64,000 nt of DNA from Streptomyces lydicus (GTDB lineage: Bacteria; Actinomycetota; Actinomycetes; Streptomycetales; Streptomycetaceae): NCBI RefSeq assembly GCF_000717345.1, contig NZ_JNZA01000035.1, forward strand, positions 14,097-78,096, read 5' to 3'. Below the pieces are notes generated by a model. The model saw only the letters and a list, made by a program, of their open reading frames with translations. It ran no database searches and was not told the origin of the DNA. Made by a program: the position numbers and the translations under genes. Shown in pieces: positions 1-9,518 of the stretch (position 1 is its first letter; each line of letters begins with the position of its first letter).

Positions 1-203
1 TCGCGCCGCCGACGTCGATGCCCGGCTGGCTGGAGGGCTTCACCAAGGTCAACCCGCTGTCCAACCTGGCGGACGCGGCCCGTGCGCTGATCAACGGCCA
101 GGGCGCGGTGGCGCATCCGGTGCTGGTCACTCTCGGCTGGGCGGTCGCCATCACGGCCGTCACCATGCCGCTCGCGGTCGCCAAGTTCCGCAGCAAGACC
201 TGA
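1..203 (+). CDS. ABC-2 type transporter permease, C-terminal fragment (DrrB-like)
   Basis: Partial gene running in from the left edge; the reading frame is open from base 3. The visible 67 residues contain a PGWL-(x)n-NP-(x)n-DAARAL pattern followed by one hydrophobic helix and a short basic tail. That is how DrrB/ABC-2 drug-export permeases end: the loop before the last transmembrane segment, then a cytoplasmic KFRSK tail. The ATP-binding partner would lie upstream, outside the window. A perfect hairpin follows the stop codon. The family assignment rests on a short tail only, so the substrate cannot be inferred. Confidence 0.75.
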   Translation, partial: APPTSMPGWLEGFTKVNPLSNLADAARALINGQGAVAHPVLVTLGWAVAITAVTMPLAVAKFRSKT

Positions 204-207
204 CGCG

Positions 208-236
208 CGTCCCGCAGGGGGCTTCCCTGCGGGACG
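208..236. terminator. Bidirectional hairpin terminator between convergent genes
   Basis: A perfect 12-bp stem (CGTCCCGCAGGG paired with CCCTGCGGGACG) encloses a 5-nt loop directly after the permease stop codon. It also lies just downstream of the stop of the convergent AfsR-like gene. There is no U tract, which is usual in Streptomyces. Confidence 0.75.
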
Positions 237-254
237 GCCTTCGCCCGGCTCGCG

Positions 255-3200
255 TCAGATGAGGGCGGTGGCCTCTTCGAGAGAGAGGTCACCGCCTTCG
301 GCGTACGCCGTCTCGAACGCGGCATCGCCCAGCAGCGCCCGGGCCTCCGCCTCCGTACGGTCCCGGTCGTCGCGCACGATCATCGCCGGTACGTGTGTCG
401 TGCCCCGCAGGGCGTCGTACGCGCCCACCAGGCGCGCCGCGTCCGGGCCGGCCGGCGCACCGCGTACGGCCATCAACACCCGGGCGCCGGTGAGGAGCTG
501 GACCACCGGCAGGTCCGGGGCGACCATATGGGTCAGCCGGTCCTGAAGCATCTCCAGGGCTGACCGGATGCGCGTCAGCAGCCCCTCGTCGCGGTGCCCC
601 TCGTCCAGGTCCAGCGAGATCATCGCGGCTTCCAGCAGCCCGACGAACAGGTCCGGGGCGCGCGGGGTGAACACCTCCCGCACGGCGTTCAGTTCGGTGC
701 GGGCCTCGTCGTAGCGGCCCGTCATCGTCAGTCGCATGGCGAGGGTCATCCGGGCGAACGGCTCGGTGTCCCGGCCGCTGTTGCCCTTCGCGGCCTCGGC
801 CAGCACCTCGCGCAGCATCTGCTCGCCGACGTCCCCCTGGCCGTCCTCGATCAGCACCGCGCCCAGCCGGCAGCGCAGCAGCAGCGTCTGGCCGTGGGCC
901 CCCAGACTCTCGGCGTGCTCCATCGCCGCCCGGTAGTCGGCCGCCGCCGGCTCGTAGGCCCCGCGCTTCTCGTGGGTCTCGGCGCGTCCGGCCAGCGCCT
1001 CGGCCGCGCCCCAGGCGTCGCCCACCCGCAGGAATATCCGCAGGGCCTCGTCGGAGTCGCGGGCGGCCTGGGACAGCACGCCGGGACGGTCGTTGAAGAT
1101 CTTGGAGCGCAATTGCAGGACGTAGGCCAGCTCCCATACGTAGCCGAAGTCGCGGCAGGCGAGCACCGCGCTGTCGATCAGCGCCGCCAGCTCCTCGAAG
1201 TGGCCCGTGAGCAGCACCGCGTAGTGCCACATCACCCCGGGCACCTTGCAGGTCTGCGGCATCCCGATGCGGTACGCGGCGAGGATGCCGGCCAGCTCCT
1301 CCTGCATCTCCGGCTTGCTCAGCGCCTGGATGTCGCTGTCCATGCTGGAGAGCGCCACCAGCCGGATCTCGCGGCGGGCTTCCAGCAGCTGCTCGGGGGG
1401 CATCGGCGGCGGGGCGTCGATGGGCCGCTCGTAGAGCTCGGGGGCCGGCTCGACCGGCGGCAGGAACGGGTTGGGGCTGAGCGCCGCGACCGCGGCGGAC
1501 CAGTGGCGGGCGTCGCTGCGGTGGTCGCGCAGCCACCAGAACCAGTACAGGGACAGCACCAGGCACAGCGCCTCGTGCTCGTCCCCGGCGGCGACCGCGC
1601 GGCGCAGCGCGGTGCGCAGGTTGTCGTGCTCCAGCTCCAGCTGCTCCATGGCCGCGCGCTGACCGGGGCCGCGCAGCAACGGGTCGCGGGTACGGGCCAG
1701 TTCGCGGTAGGCGACGAGGTGGCGGTGCTCGGCGGCGGCCCGCTCTCCGGCCTCGTCCAGCCGCTCGGCGGCGTACTCCCCCACGGTCTCCAGCAGCCGG
1801 TAGCGCATCTGCCCGCCGGCATCGCTGCCCGAACCGGCCGGCGCCGCCACCACCAGCGACTTGTCGATCAGCGAGCCGAGCAGGCCGGCCACCTCGTACC
1901 CCTCGACGCCGTCGCCCGCGCACACCTCTTCCGCGGCGGCCAGGTCGCAGCCGCCGGCGAAGACCGACAGCCGGCGCAGCACCGCCCGCTCGGGCTCGTC
2001 GGTCAGGTCCCAGGACCAGTCCACCACCGCCCGCAGGGTCTGCTGCCGGGGCAGCAGGGTGCGGCTGCCGTTGGTCAGGAGACGGAAGCGGTCGTCGAGC
2101 CGGTCCGCCAACTGGCGTGGGGTGAGCAACCGCAGCCGGGCGGCGGCGAGTTCGATGGCCAGCGGCAGGCCGTCCAGCCGGCGGCAGATCTCGGAGCAGG
2201 CCGCCAGGTCGTCCGCGACGCGGAAGCCGCGGCGGGCGGCGGCCCCGCGGTCGGCGAGCAGTCGCAGCGCGACCGGGTCCGGCAGCGGTTCGACGGGCCG
2301 CAGCACCTCGCCCGGTACGGCCAGCGGCTCCCGGCTGGTGGCGAGCACGGTGACGCCCGGGCAGTCGGCCAGCAGCCGCTCGGCGAGCTGGGCGGCGGCG
2401 TCGATCACATGCTCGCAGTTGTCGAGGACCAGCAGCATCCGGCGGCCCGCGCAGTGTTCGGCGAGCCGGCCCAGCGGGTCCAGCGCGGTCGGGTCGGTGG
2501 CGGCCCGCAGTCCGTCGGCGGTGGTGCCGCGGACGACGGTCTCGCGGGCGCCCAGCGCGGTCAGCACCGCCTCGGGCACGGTCTGCGGATCGTCCACCGG
2601 CGCCAGCTCCGCCAGCCAGACGCCGTGCGGCCAGGCGTCCGGCCGCGCGGCCGCGGCGGTCTCGGCGCCCTCCTGCGACAGCCGGGTCTTGCCGGCGCCG
2701 CCCGGCCCCAGCAGCGTCACCAGCCGGTGCTCGGCCAGATCGGACCGGATGGCCGCGAGGTCGGCCTCCCGGCCGACGAACGAGGTGAGCCGGGCACGGA
2801 GGTTACCGGGCGGCACGGGGGCGGGGGCCGGCACGGGGGCGGGGGCCGGCGCGGGGGCGGCCGGGGCCGGGGCCGGCGCCACGGCCGGCTGCGGCCGCAG
2901 CAGTTCGCCGTGCAGGGCCCGCAGCTCCGGGCCCGGGTCGGTGCCGAGGCGGTCGGCGAGGCCGGTGCGTATCTCCTCGTAGGCCGCCAGCGCCTCCGCA
3001 CCGCGTCCCGCCGCGCGCAACGCCCGCAGGCGCAGCGCCTGGAGCGGCTCGTCGAGCGGGTGGTCGCGGCACAGCGCGAGGAGCATCGGCAGCGCCCGGT
3101 CGGGGCGGCCGAGCGCCAGGTCGGCGGCGAGCCGGGTGCGCTGGACGTCCAGGCGGCGGCTCTCGGCGCGGGCCGCCTCCACGCCGGGCTCGGGCAGGTC

Positions 3201-3608
3201 GGCGAGCGCCGGACCGCGCCAGAGCCCCAGCGCGTCGTCGAGCACGGCGGCGGCGCGGGCCGGATCCGCCTCGGCGAGCGCCCGCACGCCGTCCGCCGCG
3301 AGCCGCTCGAAGCGGTGCAGATCGACGGCGTCGGGCTCGGCGCTCAGCCGGTAGCCGCCGTCGACCGAGACGATGGCGTCCCGGCCCAGCACCCGCCGCA
3401 GCCGGCCGACGAGCGCCTGGAGCGCACCGGCCGCGTCGGCCGGCGGGTCCATGCCCCAGACATCGGTGATCAGCACCTCCGGGGTCAGCGCGCGGCCGGG
3501 GCGCAGCGCCAAGGCGGCCAGCAGCGCGCGCAGGCGTGCTCCGCCGACGGCGACGGGGGTGCCGTCGGCCCGGCCGGCCTGGGTGGTGCCGAGAATTCCG
3601 TAACGCAC
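255..3608 (-). CDS. AfsR/SARP-type BTAD regulator with STAND NTPase domain
   Basis: A large transcriptional regulator of about 1117 residues. In order it has an OmpR-type winged helix (residues 2-89), a bacterial transcriptional activation domain (about 96-240), a Pro-Ala linker (about 240-267), and an NB-ARC/STAND ATPase with P-loop GPGGAGKT (about 301-308) and Walker B LLVLDNCEH (about 392-400). A helical TPR-like C-terminus follows. Proteins of this layout activate antibiotic or export genes after nucleotide-driven oligomerisation. I start at GTG 3608 (MRYGILG), where the winged helix begins. A TTG at 3626 preceded by AAGGA is a good alternative, and the frame stays open to 3791. The neighbouring efflux permease may be a target (inference). 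Confidence 0.85.
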   Translation of the reverse strand: MRYGILGTTQAGRADGTPVAVGGARLRALLAALALRPGRALTPEVLITDVWGMDPPADAAGALQALVGRLRRVLGRDAIVSVDGGYRLSAEPDAVDLHRFERLAADGVRALAEADPARAAAVLDDALGLWRGPALADLPEPGVEAARAESRRLDVQRTRLAADLALGRPDRALPMLLALCRDHPLDEPLQALRLRALRAAGRGAEALAAYEEIRTGLADRLGTDPGPELRALHGELLRPQPAVAPAPAPAAPAPAPAPVPAPAPVPPGNLRARLTSFVGREADLAAIRSDLAEHRLVTLLGPGGAGKTRLSQEGAETAAAARPDAWPHGVWLAELAPVDDPQTVPEAVLTALGARETVVRGTTADGLRAATDPTALDPLGRLAEHCAGRRMLLVLDNCEHVIDAAAQLAERLLADCPGVTVLATSREPLAVPGEVLRPVEPLPDPVALRLLADRGAAARRGFRVADDLAACSEICRRLDGLPLAIELAAARLRLLTPRQLADRLDDRFRLLTNGSRTLLPRQQTLRAVVDWSWDLTDEPERAVLRRLSVFAGGCDLAAAEEVCAGDGVEGYEVAGLLGSLIDKSLVVAAPAGSGSDAGGQMRYRLLETVGEYAAERLDEAGERAAAEHRHLVAYRELARTRDPLLRGPGQRAAMEQLELEHDNLRTALRRAVAAGDEHEALCLVLSLYWFWWLRDHRSDARHWSAAVAALSPNPFLPPVEPAPELYERPIDAPPPMPPEQLLEARREIRLVALSSMDSDIQALSKPEMQEELAGILAAYRIGMPQTCKVPGVMWHYAVLLTGHFEELAALIDSAVLACRDFGYVWELAYVLQLRSKIFNDRPGVLSQAARDSDEALRIFLRVGDAWGAAEALAGRAETHEKRGAYEPAAADYRAAMEHAESLGAHGQTLLLRCRLGAVLIEDGQGDVGEQMLREVLAEAAKGNSGRDTEPFARMTLAMRLTMTGRYDEARTELNAVREVFTPRAPDLFVGLLEAAMISLDLDEGHRDEGLLTRIRSALEMLQDRLTHMVAPDLPVVQLLTGARVLMAVRGAPAGPDAARLVGAYDALRGTTHVPAMIVRDDRDRTEAEARALLGDAAFETAYAEGGDLSLEEATALI

Positions 3609-3778
3609 CGGCCCATTGTCGTTCAAGGTGGGAGGTCCTTCGCCACCTGTTTCGATTTCGGGACACGTGCCGGGCCGGCGGGGCGGGTACCGGAAGACCG
3701 GTGCGCCGGGCGCCCCCGCGCGGTTACGGTCGTTGCTGCCCCTCACGAGATCCGCTGACCTTCGGGAGCCCGCCCACC

Positions 3779-4576
3779 ATGACCACAGCAATCCGGCGCG
3801 CCGACCGCCGCGTCAGTCCGGTCTTCCTCGCGCTCGTCGCCGTCCTGGCGGTGTCGGGGTGGGCCGTGTGGAGCGGCACCCTCGCCTCGAACACCGGCTT
3901 CGCGGTGTTCCTGTTCGTGGTGTCCGGCTGGGTGGTCTCGCTGTGCCTGCACGAGTACGCCCACGCCCGCACCGCGCTGCACAGCGGTGACATCTCCGTC
4001 GAGGCCAAGGGCTACCTCACGCTGAACCCGCTCAAGTACACCCATGCGCTGCTGAGCATCGTGCTACCGGTGATCTTCGTGATCCTGGGCGGCATCGGGC
4101 TGCCGGGCGGCGCGGTGTTCATCGAGCGCGCCCGGATCAAGGGGCGCTGGCGGCACAGTCTGATCTCGGCGGCCGGGCCGCTGACCAACATCGTCTTCGC
4201 CGCGGTGTGCACCGCCCCGTTCTGGCTGCACGGGCTGGAGGGCGTCCCGACGACGTTCCGCTTCGCGCTGGCGTTCCTGGCGCTGCTCCAGGTCACGGCC
4301 GCCCTGCTGAACTTCGTCCCGGTGCCCGGGCTCGACGGCTACGGCGTGATCGAGCCCTGGCTGTCACCGGGGCTGCGCCGGCAGGTGGAGCCGTTCGCGC
4401 CGTTCGGACTGCTCGCGGTCTTCGGACTGCTGTGGGTGCCCGAGGTCAACCAGGTCTTCTTCGACCTGGTGGACGTCATCCTGCGCGGCCTGGGCGTGTC
4501 CCGCTTCGACACCTACTTCGGCCAGGAGTTCTTCCGCTTCTGGCAGGGCGCGCCGCAGGTGCCGCAGGTCTACTAG
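3779..4576 (+). CDS. Site-2 protease family (peptidase M50) membrane protein
   Basis: Encodes 265 residues with several hydrophobic helices. The zinc-binding motif HEYAH lies at residues 58-62 inside a transmembrane segment, and a later NFVPVPGLDGYG segment matches the second metal-ligand region (NxxPxxxLDG) of M50 intramembrane proteases. No PDZ domain is visible, so this is the short rhomboid-sized class often called 'site-2 protease family protein'. The ATG at 3779 directly precedes the first helix. It is divergent from the AfsR-like gene with about 170 bp between them. Natural substrates are unknown. Confidence 0.85.
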   Translation: MTTAIRRADRRVSPVFLALVAVLAVSGWAVWSGTLASNTGFAVFLFVVSGWVVSLCLHEYAHARTALHSGDISVEAKGYLTLNPLKYTHALLSIVLPVIFVILGGIGLPGGAVFIERARIKGRWRHSLISAAGPLTNIVFAAVCTAPFWLHGLEGVPTTFRFALAFLALLQVTAALLNFVPVPGLDGYGVIEPWLSPGLRRQVEPFAPFGLLAVFGLLWVPEVNQVFFDLVDVILRGLGVSRFDTYFGQEFFRFWQGAPQVPQVY

Positions 4577-4652
4577 GCGGGGTCCGGCCGGATCAGGCCG
4601 GATCAGCGGGCCCGGCATGCTCCGAAAGACGCGGCCCAGGGCCGGCGCCGGC

Positions 4653-4844
4653 TCAGCCGGTCACCTCGGCCTGCTGGGCCCGCTCCAGCTTCGCCTTGCG
4701 GACGTAGAACCACGCCATGTTGCTGGAGATACCGGCCAGCAGGACCCAGACGATCCCGACGAAGCTGCCCTCCACGAAGGAGACGACGGCTGCGGCGACG
4801 GCGAGAGCGCAGACGGCGAGGGCCATGAGGGCGAGTCGGGGCAT
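4653..4844 (-). CDS. Small two-helix membrane protein
   Basis: Encodes 63 residues with two hydrophobic stretches (about 4-22 and 27-46) and a charged cytoplasmic end (RKAKLERAQQAE). The ATG at 4844 has a clear AGGAG ribosome site 8 bases upstream, which decides this start over longer readings. It is convergent with the M50 gene. Function unknown; small proteins of this shape are common in Streptomyces genomes. Confidence 0.65.
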   Translation of the reverse strand: MPRLALMALAVCALAVAAAVVSFVEGSFVGIVWVLLAGISSNMAWFYVRKAKLERAQQAEVTG

Positions 4845-5033
4845 GGGATCGGCTCCTGTCGGAGAGTGGTGCGGTCCTCCCCAGTGTCCCCCATGACCCG
4901 ACGGACCAGGGCCCGCCCCCACCCGGCCGGGGGGCGAGCGGCGCGTGTCCGGGAACCCTGCGGAGCCGTTGGCAGGGGGACGGCATGCGTCCTCGCCGTC
5001 GCCCGACCGTCCCCTCGTCACCGGGAGAACACC

Positions 5034-5435
5034 ATGGTCCGCCCTCTCCTGCTCCGGCCGCGGCTCGGCCGGGTCGCCGCCGCCGGGCTGTGCGCCGCGT
5101 CCCTCGCCCTCGCGCAGGCGACGCCGGCGGCCGCGGCCGAGAAGAAGGTCTCCTTCTCCTTCACGTACAGGATGTACTCGACCACCTGGGCGCAGAGGGC
5201 CGGCAAGCTGCACATCCGGTTCACCCGGTGCTGGTCGCAGCGGGAGTTCCATGCGCTGCTCATCCGGAAGAAGGTGGGCCCCGACACGAAAATGGAGGGG
5301 CACACCGTGCGGTGCGTCCCGCACCGGCGGGCGTACTTCGACGCGCCCGTGGCGGGCGCGTACTACTTCGAGTTCACCAAGCTCAACGACGGTGAGCCGA
5401 TCCGGGGCAACGCCACCGTCACCTTCCCCCGCTGA
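5034..5435 (+). CDS. Small secreted protein, function unknown
   Basis: Encodes 133 residues. An N-terminal signal peptide (RPRLGR, hydrophobic stretch, then ATPAAAAE) suggests Sec export with cleavage near residue 35. The mature part is about 95 residues, rich in aromatic and basic residues, with two cysteines (CWSQ and VRCV) that could form one disulfide. It is probably a small beta-rich extracellular domain. GGGAG lies before the ATG. A strong hairpin follows the stop. I do not recognise a family. Confidence 0.7.
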   Translation: MVRPLLLRPRLGRVAAAGLCAASLALAQATPAAAAEKKVSFSFTYRMYSTTWAQRAGKLHIRFTRCWSQREFHALLIRKKVGPDTKMEGHTVRCVPHRRAYFDAPVAGAYYFEFTKLNDGEPIRGNATVTFPR

Positions 5436-5439
5436 GGCC

Positions 5440-5486
5440 CCGCCCGTCGGGCCGGGACCCGGAAGGGGTGCCGGCCCGACGGGCGG
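5440..5486. terminator. Bidirectional terminator
   Basis: A perfect 16-bp GC stem (arms 5440-5455 and 5471-5486) with a 15-nt loop lies between the stop codons of the secreted-protein gene and the convergent F420 reductase gene. Confidence 0.75.
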
Positions 5487-5496
5487 AACGCGGGAC

Positions 5497-6228
5497 TCAG
5501 ACGTCCGTGACCCGCAGCCCGGCGTGGGCCTTGTACCGCCGGTTGACCGAGATCAGGTTGGCGACCAGCGACTCGACCTGGTGGGCGTTGCGCAGCCGGC
5601 CGGCGAAGACGCCGCGCATGCCGGGGATGCGGGCGGCCAGCGCCTGCACCAGGTCGGTGTCGGCGCGGGACTCGCCGAGCACCATCACATCGGTGTCGAT
5701 CTGCTCGATCGCGGGGTCCTGGAGCAGTACCGCGGACAGGTGGTGGAAGGCGGCGGCGACCCGGGAGTCGGGCAGCAGGGCGGCGGCCTGCTCGGCGGCG
5801 CTGCCCTCCTCCGGCTTGAGCGCGTAGGCGCCCTTCTTGTCGAAGCCGAGCGGGTTGACGCAGTCGATGACGAGCTTGCCGGCCAGCGGCTCGCGCAGCG
5901 CCTGGAGCGTCTTGGCGTGTCCTTCCCAGGGCACGGCCACGATCACCACATCGCTGCGGCGGGCGCACTCGGCGTTCTCGGCGCCCTCGATGCCGAGGCC
6001 GAGCTCCGAGGCGGCGTTCTGTGCGCGCTCGGCGGCGCGGGAGCCGATGATCACCTTCTGGCCGGCCTTGGCGAGCCGGTAGGCCAGGCCGCGGCCCTGG
6101 TCACCGGTGCCGCCGAGGACACCGACCACGAGACCGGACACGTCCGGGAGGTCCCACGGGTCGCGCCGGAGGGCGGCCTTGGCGCGGGTCGCGGCGTTCG
6201 GGGAGTGGGCATCGTCAGGAGTAGTCAT
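5497..6228 (-). CDS. npdG: NADPH-dependent F420 reductase
   Basis: Encodes 243 residues. It carries a Rossmann NADP-binding motif near residue 33 (GVLGGTGDQG), an IIGSRAAERA loop typical of 2'-phosphate recognition, and the conserved VIDCVNPLGFDKKG and FHHLSAVLL segments of F420:NADP oxidoreductases. The enzyme transfers hydride between cofactor F420 and NADP+, supplying F420H2 to cytosolic reductases and biosynthetic enzymes. It lies 80 bp beyond the end of the sugar-permease operon on the same strand. The length equals the family norm. Confidence 0.88.
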   Translation of the reverse strand: MTTPDDAHSPNAATRAKAALRRDPWDLPDVSGLVVGVLGGTGDQGRGLAYRLAKAGQKVIIGSRAAERAQNAASELGLGIEGAENAECARRSDVVIVAVPWEGHAKTLQALREPLAGKLVIDCVNPLGFDKKGAYALKPEEGSAAEQAAALLPDSRVAAAFHHLSAVLLQDPAIEQIDTDVMVLGESRADTDLVQALAARIPGMRGVFAGRLRNAHQVESLVANLISVNRRYKAHAGLRVTDV

Positions 6229-6307
6229 GCCAGCGATCCTGTCACGCGGGTGCGGCCGGGCGCGGGCCGGTGAGCGAGTGGTGCCGCCGGTCGCCGGCCC
6301 GCCGGGA

Positions 6308-7210
6308 TCACGCCTTGACGCTGCCCTCCGTCAGCCCCGTACGCCAGTAGCGCTGGAGCACGGTCATCAGCACCATCAGCGGCAGCACGGACAGGAACGC
6401 GCCGCCCACCGTGTACTGGTAGAGCACCGGCTGGCGGTCCGCGTAACCGGTCCACGACGTCAGGCCCAGCTGGATCGGGTAGAGGTCGGAGTCCGAGAGC
6501 ATCACCAGCGGCAGGAAGTAGTTGTTCCAGATGTGGACGAACTGGAACAGGAAGACGGTGACCAGCGCGGGCGTCATCAGCCGCAGGCCGAGCCCGCCGA
6601 AGATCCGGGCCTCGCCCGCGCCGTCGATCCGGGCCGCCTCCAGCAGCGAGTCGGGCACCGCGGCGGCCGCGTAGATCCGGCAGAGGTAGACGCCGAAGGG
6701 GCTGACCGTACTGGGGATGAGGACCGCCCAGTACGTGTCGGCGAGGCCCATCGAGCTGAAGAGGAAGTAGAGCGGGAGGGCGAGCGCGGTCCCGGGGATC
6801 AGCACCCCGGCGAGCACGACGTTGAAGACCGCCTCCCGGCCGCGGAAGGGGAATTTGGCCAGCGCGTAGCCGGCCGCCGCGGACAGCAGGGTGGCGCAGA
6901 CCGCGCCGATCCCGGCGTACAGCAGGGAGTTGGCGAACCAGCGGAGGTAGATCCCGTGGTCGTAGGTGAGGACGTCGGCGAGGTGGTCGAGGGGGTGCGG
7001 ATGGGCGGAGAACCAGAAGCCGAAGGTGCCGAAGAGGTCGGCGCTGTTCTTGGTGGTGGAGACGATCAGCCAGTAGACGGGGGTCAGGAAGTAGAGCGCG
7101 GCGACGGTCAGCAGCGACGCGGTGATGATCCGGTAGCGCACGGGGGGCTGGGTGGTCCGCGCGCGGGCCGGGCGCCGGGGCGTCCGGGCGCGGGCGGGGA
7201 GCCGGGTCAT
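6308..7210 (-). CDS. Carbohydrate ABC transporter permease (MalG type)
   Basis: Encodes 300 residues with about six transmembrane helices. The EAA-type cytoplasmic loop EAARIDGAGEARIFGGLGLRLMTPAL contacts the ATPase. The ATG overlaps the TGA of the upstream permease (ATGA), showing translational coupling. Third gene of a binding protein-MalF-MalG operon. No ATPase is encoded here, as expected for Streptomyces, where a shared MsiK-like ATPase energises many such importers. Confidence 0.9.
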   Translation of the reverse strand: MTRLPARARTPRRPARARTTQPPVRYRIITASLLTVAALYFLTPVYWLIVSTTKNSADLFGTFGFWFSAHPHPLDHLADVLTYDHGIYLRWFANSLLYAGIGAVCATLLSAAAGYALAKFPFRGREAVFNVVLAGVLIPGTALALPLYFLFSSMGLADTYWAVLIPSTVSPFGVYLCRIYAAAAVPDSLLEAARIDGAGEARIFGGLGLRLMTPALVTVFLFQFVHIWNNYFLPLVMLSDSDLYPIQLGLTSWTGYADRQPVLYQYTVGGAFLSVLPLMVLMTVLQRYWRTGLTEGSVKA

Positions 7211-8187
7211 CCGCGGTCCTTCGCGCGCCCGCCGACCAGCCGCAGGAAGCCGAAGGACAGCCCGCACGCCACCAGGGCGAGCAGCACCGCCTCGGCCGCC
7301 GCCACATGCTGGTTGTTGCCGACGAACGCCTCGCTGTAGGCGTGCAGGTTGGGGGTGAAGCCGGAGTCGATGGAGGAGGCGAGCGGCCGCAGCACCATCG
7401 GCTCGGCGAACAGCTGGAGGGTGCCGATGATGCTGAAGACGGTGGTCAGCACGAGCGCCGGGCGGATCAGCGGGAGCTTGATGTGCCGGGCGACCTGCCA
7501 GGCGTTGGCGCCGTCGATCCGCGCCGCCTCGTACAGCTCGCCGGGTACGGCCTTGAGCTGGGCTATCAGCACCAGCATGTTGTAGCCGGTGAACTGCCAG
7601 ACGACGATGTTGGCGATGGCCCACAGCACGCTGCCGCGGGAGAGGAAGTCCACGTCCCAGCCGAGCGCGCCGGCGATCTTCACCAGCGGGCTGATGCCGG
7701 GTACGTAGAGGAAGCCCCAGAGGATCGAGGCGATCACCCCGGGCACGCCGTACGGCAGGAAGAAGGCGCTGCGGAAGAAGGTGACGGCGCGGGCACCGGC
7801 ACTCTCCAGGAGCAGGGCGAGGGCGGTGGCGAGGACGAGCATCAGCGGGATCTGCACGGCGCCGAAGAGCAGCACCCGCCCGAAGCCGGCCAGGAACCGC
7901 CCGTCGGAGAGCGCCTGCGCGTAGTTGGCGAGGCCCGCGAACGCCTCGTGTTCCCGGCCGCCGAGGCCGAGCGGGCCGGTGCGCTCGGTGGTGTACAGGC
8001 TCTGGTGGAGGGCGTAGACGATCGGGGCGAGGAAGCAGAGACAGAAGACGGCGAGGAAGGGCAGGACGAAACAGGCCGCGGCCCGGGCGTTGCGGGCCTC
8101 GGTGCGGGTCGCGCGGCGGGGGCGGCGGCGCGGGGCCGGCCGCCCGGGGGCGACCGGCGCGGCGCGGCTCAGGGTGTCCCGGCTCAC
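7207..8187 (-). CDS. Carbohydrate ABC transporter permease (MalF type)
   Basis: Encodes 326 residues. A basic, disordered N-terminus (about 35 residues) precedes six transmembrane helices. The EAA loop (YEAARIDGANAWQVARHIKLP) is intact. It starts at GTG 8187, which overlaps the stop of the binding-protein gene as GTGA, and its own stop overlaps the next permease start, so all three genes are coupled. It imports the ligand captured by the lipoprotein encoded just upstream. Confidence 0.9.
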   Translation of the reverse strand: MSRDTLSRAAPVAPGRPAPRRRPRRATRTEARNARAAACFVLPFLAVFCLCFLAPIVYALHQSLYTTERTGPLGLGGREHEAFAGLANYAQALSDGRFLAGFGRVLLFGAVQIPLMLVLATALALLLESAGARAVTFFRSAFFLPYGVPGVIASILWGFLYVPGISPLVKIAGALGWDVDFLSRGSVLWAIANIVVWQFTGYNMLVLIAQLKAVPGELYEAARIDGANAWQVARHIKLPLIRPALVLTTVFSIIGTLQLFAEPMVLRPLASSIDSGFTPNLHAYSEAFVGNNQHVAAAEAVLLALVACGLSFGFLRLVGGRAKDRG

Positions 8188-9518
8188 CCGCCGCTCTCCA
8201 CCTTCAGGCCCTTGCCCTTGAGGTCGGCGAGGGTCTGGCCCTGCACCTTGGTGAGGGCGGAGCGGAAGGAGCTGCCGTCGGCGAGCGCGTCGGTGAAGGC
8301 GTCGCCGAGCCGCTGGTAGAGGGTGTCGACGCCGGGGCCCCACTGCCAGCTGGTGTCGACGTGGGCCCCGGCGTCCGCGAAGATCTTGCTGTACGCCTGG
8401 CCGCCGAAGAACGCCTTGTCGACGTCGAGGTCGGCGGTGGAGTAGCCCTTCTTCGCGCTGGGGAAGCCGTAGCCGCCGTCGATGAGCAGGGCGATCGACT
8501 CGGGGTCGGTGTTGAGCCAGACCGCGAAGTCCAGGGCGTCCTTGGGGTAGCTCGCCTTGGCGAAGACGGCGGTGGTCGAGCCGCCCCAGTTGGCGAAGTC
8601 CTTGCCGCCGGCCTGCCACTGCGGCAGCGGCGCGGCCCGCCATCTGCCCTTGGTGCCCGGCGCGTTGCCGACCAGCAGTGCGTCGCCCCAACTGGCGCCC
8701 ACCCAGGCGGCGATGGCGCCGGTCTGGAGGTCCTTGTACCAGGCGTTCTGGCGGTCGGGGATGGTCTTGACGAGCTTCTGCTTGACGAGGGATTCCCAGT
8801 AGTCGGCGACCCTGCGGGTGGGTTCGTCGTCGATGTGCACGATCCAGGTGTCGCCGTGGTTGGCGTACCACTTGGCGCCGGCCTGCCAGGCGAGGCCGGA
8901 GAACCGGTTGCCGTTGGTGGGCGCGAAGGTCTCGATCCAGGCGCCCTTCCTGCGGACGGCCTTGGCGGCGGCCTCGTACTCGTCCCACGTGGTGGGGGTC
9001 CGCACCCCCCACTCGTCGAAGAGGTCCTGTCGGACGAACAGGCCCATCGGCCCGGACGCCTGCGGAACGGCGTAGATGCCCTTGCCGAAGACGGACTGCT
9101 GCCACTGCCAGCCGAAGAACTTGTCCTTGTGGCGGGCGGCGCCGAGCGGGGCGAGGTCGAGCAGCCCGTTGTCGAGCAGGAAGCTGGGGATGACCGGGAA
9201 CTCGATCTGGCCGAGGTCGGGCGGGTTGCCGGCCTTCACGGCGGCGTGCATCTTCGCGTACTGCTCGCCGTTGACCGCCGACACCTTCTCGACCTTGACC
9301 TGCACCTCCGGGTTCTTGCGGTTCCACAGGTCGACGGGCTTGTCGATGCCCGGCACCCAGGACCAGAAGGTCAGGTTGATCTTCTGGCCCTTCTTGCGTT
9401 CCCGGGGCGCCCGGCCGTCACCGTCGCCGCTGTCGCCGCAGCCGGCGAGCGCGAAGCCGGCGGCGAGCGCGGCCGCCCCGCCCAGGACCGTTCTGCGGTG
9501 CATCGGATTGCTGGTCAT
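8184..9518 (-). CDS. Extracellular sugar-binding lipoprotein of ABC importer
   Basis: Encodes 444 residues of the family 1 extracellular solute-binding proteins. The N-terminus has a signal peptide with a lipobox (FALAGCGDSG), so it is anchored to the outer face of the membrane. The body shows family features such as NLTFWSWVPG, WDEYEAAAKAV and DALDFAVWLNTD. GGAGGA precedes the ATG. The start codon overlaps the TGA of the sialidase remnant, so translation was once coupled to that gene. Sialidase and aldolase neighbours suggest a sialic-acid or amino-sugar ligand (inference). Confidence 0.88.
   Translation of the reverse strand: MTSNPMHRRTVLGGAAALAAGFALAGCGDSGDGDGRAPRERKKGQKINLTFWSWVPGIDKPVDLWNRKNPEVQVKVEKVSAVNGEQYAKMHAAVKAGNPPDLGQIEFPVIPSFLLDNGLLDLAPLGAARHKDKFFGWQWQQSVFGKGIYAVPQASGPMGLFVRQDLFDEWGVRTPTTWDEYEAAAKAVRRKGAWIETFAPTNGNRFSGLAWQAGAKWYANHGDTWIVHIDDEPTRRVADYWESLVKQKLVKTIPDRQNAWYKDLQTGAIAAWVGASWGDALLVGNAPGTKGRWRAAPLPQWQAGGKDFANWGGSTTAVFAKASYPKDALDFAVWLNTDPESIALLIDGGYGFPSAKKGYSTADLDVDKAFFGGQAYSKIFADAGAHVDTSWQWGPGVDTLYQRLGDAFTDALADGSSFRSALTKVQGQTLADLKGKGLKVESGG

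Noticed and set aside
594..3758. 1054-residue plus-strand open frame opposite the AfsR-like gene
   Set aside because: Antisense shadow: composition of Q/R/G/A-rich nonsense, no domain, while the minus strand has clear domains.
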